Assembly (NCBI GenBank): GCA_946482625.1
Contig: CAMLSH010000029.1
Span: 1-15,963, forward strand
Source of the DNA: an uncultured Opitutaceae bacterium
GTDB lineage: Bacteria > Verrucomicrobiota > Verrucomicrobiae > Opitutales > Opitutaceae
Length of the DNA: 15,963 bases
Reading direction: 5' to 3'
Of this stretch, positions 14,600 through 15,963 are shown one piece after another; the stretch's first letter is position 1; every line of letters begins with the position of its first letter. The notes below the pieces were generated by a model. The model was given only the letters and a program-made list of their open reading frames with translations, was not told where the DNA came from and searched no databases. The position numbers were made by a program, and so were the translations under genes.

Positions 14600-15963
14600 G
14601 GTTGGTCGGCGCGGGTGAGGCCGGAGACGGTCGCGGGTGCGGCGCGACGTTTGAACTTGAAGAGGAAGGGGCGCCAGCCGCGGCCGGTGGTGCGGTCGGC
14701 GCCGATCACGCCGGCAAGGAGTGCGATGCGTTTTTGCTCCGCGTGTTTTTCGACGCCGAGCAGCGGTCCGAGATGAAACTCGCGCCGGTCAGGGGCGCGT
14801 TTCCATGTGACCAAATTCCAGAGCAGCGAGTGGCGGGAGTTTTCGGGCGAGGAGCGGTCATAGCGATACACCGCGAAGAGCGGCGTATAGACGGTGCGCA
14901 TGGTTTCGTTGTGCGGGAAAAAGACTTCGAGCGGGCTGAGCGCCTGTATCTGGCGGCGGCCGGCGCCGTTGTCCCAGACGGTGACGAGCGGCCAAAGGTG
15001 GGTCTTGTGCGCGGGGGCGGCGTCGGGATTGGTGGCGCTGCGCTGGACGGTGGAGTTGTAGACGAAGTAGAGGAACTGACGCTTGGTCTGGATTATCGCG
15101 TCCTCGTCGGAGACGCGCTGGCGCCAGAGCGGCCAGAGTATCCAGGTCTTATCGACGCCTTTGCCTGTGGCGCGGGTGTAGAAGGGCGCCCAGCGGTTGA
15201 CGTAGCGGTCGTCGCCGCGGCCTTGAACGAAGAGCGGCCAGAAGTAACGGCTTTCGTGATAGCGGACGGGCGCGGTGCGGTCGAACCAGCCGAAGAAAGG
15301 CCAGAGGTAGGTTTTGCTCCGGGAGTTCGCGTCGATGGTGCTGGCGTAGAAAGGCAGCACGCCGAGGCGGACATCGGGCTGAGGCTCCGAGAGATCTTTC
15401 TCGTTTTTGTAGATGAGCGGCCAGAGGTAGAACTGTTCGCGGTACTCGCCGGCTTTGGAGCGTTGGCCGAAGAGAGGCCAGAGTTCGAAGCCGGAGTTGC
15501 CCTCGCCGCGCATCACTTTGAGGAAGGGCCAGGGGGCGGTGGTTGTGACCACGCCGTTTTTCTCGAAACGACCGTACAGCGGGAAGAGCACCCAGTTCCA
15601 ACGATCGAGGCCGAAGCGGTGGTTGACCGACCCGTACACAGGAAAGAGCGCACGGTGGGAGGTCTCGGGATTGCCGGTCTGGCGGGAAAGATAAAACGGC
15701 CAGACTTCGAAGGCGGTGCGTTCGCGCGAAGCGGGCCCGGAGACGTGTGTCGCGGCGGGCGAGGAGCGGTTGATCAGCGAGAAGACGCTCCACCGGCTGC
15801 CGAATGGCGAGTACGTGTATTGGAAAAGTGGAGGCAGAACGTAGACGTTGGTCGTCTGACCGGCGGCATCGGTTTTCCGGACGTAGAAAGGGCGGAAGCC
15901 GGAAACGCGGGTGGCGCGGTCGAGGCGGGGAGGTTCGGTGGGGAGCGGCTGGCCGAAAAGGAA
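14596..15963 (-). CDS. W-P-L/F repeat protein, 5' end outside the window
   Basis: The frame stays open from the window edge to the TGA at 14596-14598, giving 455 visible residues; the true start lies beyond 15963. I do not recognise a named family. The protein is built of about twenty repeats, each centred on a hydrophobic residue, W or L, P, then L or F and an aromatic: for example E-V-W-P-F-Y, V-L-F-P-L-Y, E-L-W-P-L-F, Y-L-W-P-F-F, Y-F-W-P-L-F, I-L-W-P-L-W, H-L-W-P-L-V. Between them lie 12-25 polar, charged residues. This is a beta-strand/turn pattern rather than helices, and could form a propeller or outer-membrane barrel-like sheet. The last repeats degrade (H-L-G-P-L-L, A-L-L-A-G-V, W-R-P-F-L-F). 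It overlaps mlaE by 4 nt and so is probably co-translated with the transporter; a GTG at 15639 is only an internal codon. Confidence 0.75.
   Translation of the reverse strand, partial: FLFGQPLPTEPPRLDRATRVSGFRPFYVRKTDAAGQTTNVYVLPPLFQYTYSPFGSRWSVFSLINRSSPAATHVSGPASRERTAFEVWPFYLSRQTGNPETSHRALFPVYGSVNHRFGLDRWNWVLFPLYGRFEKNGVVTTTAPWPFLKVMRGEGNSGFELWPLFGQRSKAGEYREQFYLWPLIYKNEKDLSEPQPDVRLGVLPFYASTIDANSRSKTYLWPFFGWFDRTAPVRYHESRYFWPLFVQGRGDDRYVNRWAPFYTRATGKGVDKTWILWPLWRQRVSDEDAIIQTKRQFLYFVYNSTVQRSATNPDAAPAHKTHLWPLVTVWDNGAGRRQIQALSPLEVFFPHNETMRTVYTPLFAVYRYDRSSPENSRHSLLWNLVTWKRAPDRREFHLGPLLGVEKHAEQKRIALLAGVIGADRTTGRGWRPFLFKFKRRAAPATVSGLTRADQP

Noticed and set aside
13925..14776. Open frame of 283 codons on the + strand opposite mlaE
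   Set aside because: Charged, repetitive antisense product; mlaE is clearly the real gene.
15637..15639. GTG as the start of the W-P-L/F repeat protein
   Set aside because: The frame stays open to the window edge and repeats of the same kind continue upstream of this codon, so the gene starts outside the window.

Overview
The window is GC-rich, densely coded bacterial DNA with no sign of prophage, CRISPR, tRNA, rRNA or insertion sequences. Secreted glycoside hydrolases, a sialate O-acetylesterase-type esterase, a family PL11 lyase, a TMTC-like membrane/TPR protein and a short Mla-type operon suggest a carbohydrate-degrading Gram-negative bacterium. A Verrucomicrobiota (Opitutaceae-like) host is my best guess, by protein style only; no marker gene is present to prove it.

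Region 1 (1-9378, + strand) is a polysaccharide-degradation cluster: the 3' end of a GH43-like gene, a GH2-type enzyme with an altered catalytic motif, a SASA-type acetylesterase, a second GH2 enzyme with both catalytic glutamates, and a PL11 rhamnogalacturonan lyase. Gaps are only 10-29 nt, so one transcript is likely. All four complete products begin with a signal peptide. Together they would suit rhamnogalacturonan I: the lyase cuts the backbone, the esterase removes acetyl groups, and the GH43/GH2 enzymes trim arabinose- or galactose-containing side chains. No regulator, SusC/SusD pair or transporter is visible here. A hairpin followed by a T-run closes the cluster.

Region 2 (9528-11867, - strand, convergent with region 1) is one gene for a multi-pass membrane protein of the TMTC/GT-C type carrying ten tandem 34-residue TPRs. 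Upstream of it, a 175-nt gap holds four 9-bp tandem units and a perfect 8-bp palindrome.

Region 3 (12043-15963, - strand) is a tightly coupled operon read right to left: a protein built of about twenty W-P-L/F repeats (5' end outside the window), then mlaE-, mlaF- and mlaD-like genes. Junctions overlap by 4, 1 and 4 nt. This is an MCE-type lipid transporter linking the inner membrane to the envelope. The repeat protein fused to it at the translational level is the most unusual item in the window and could be an uncharacterised envelope partner.
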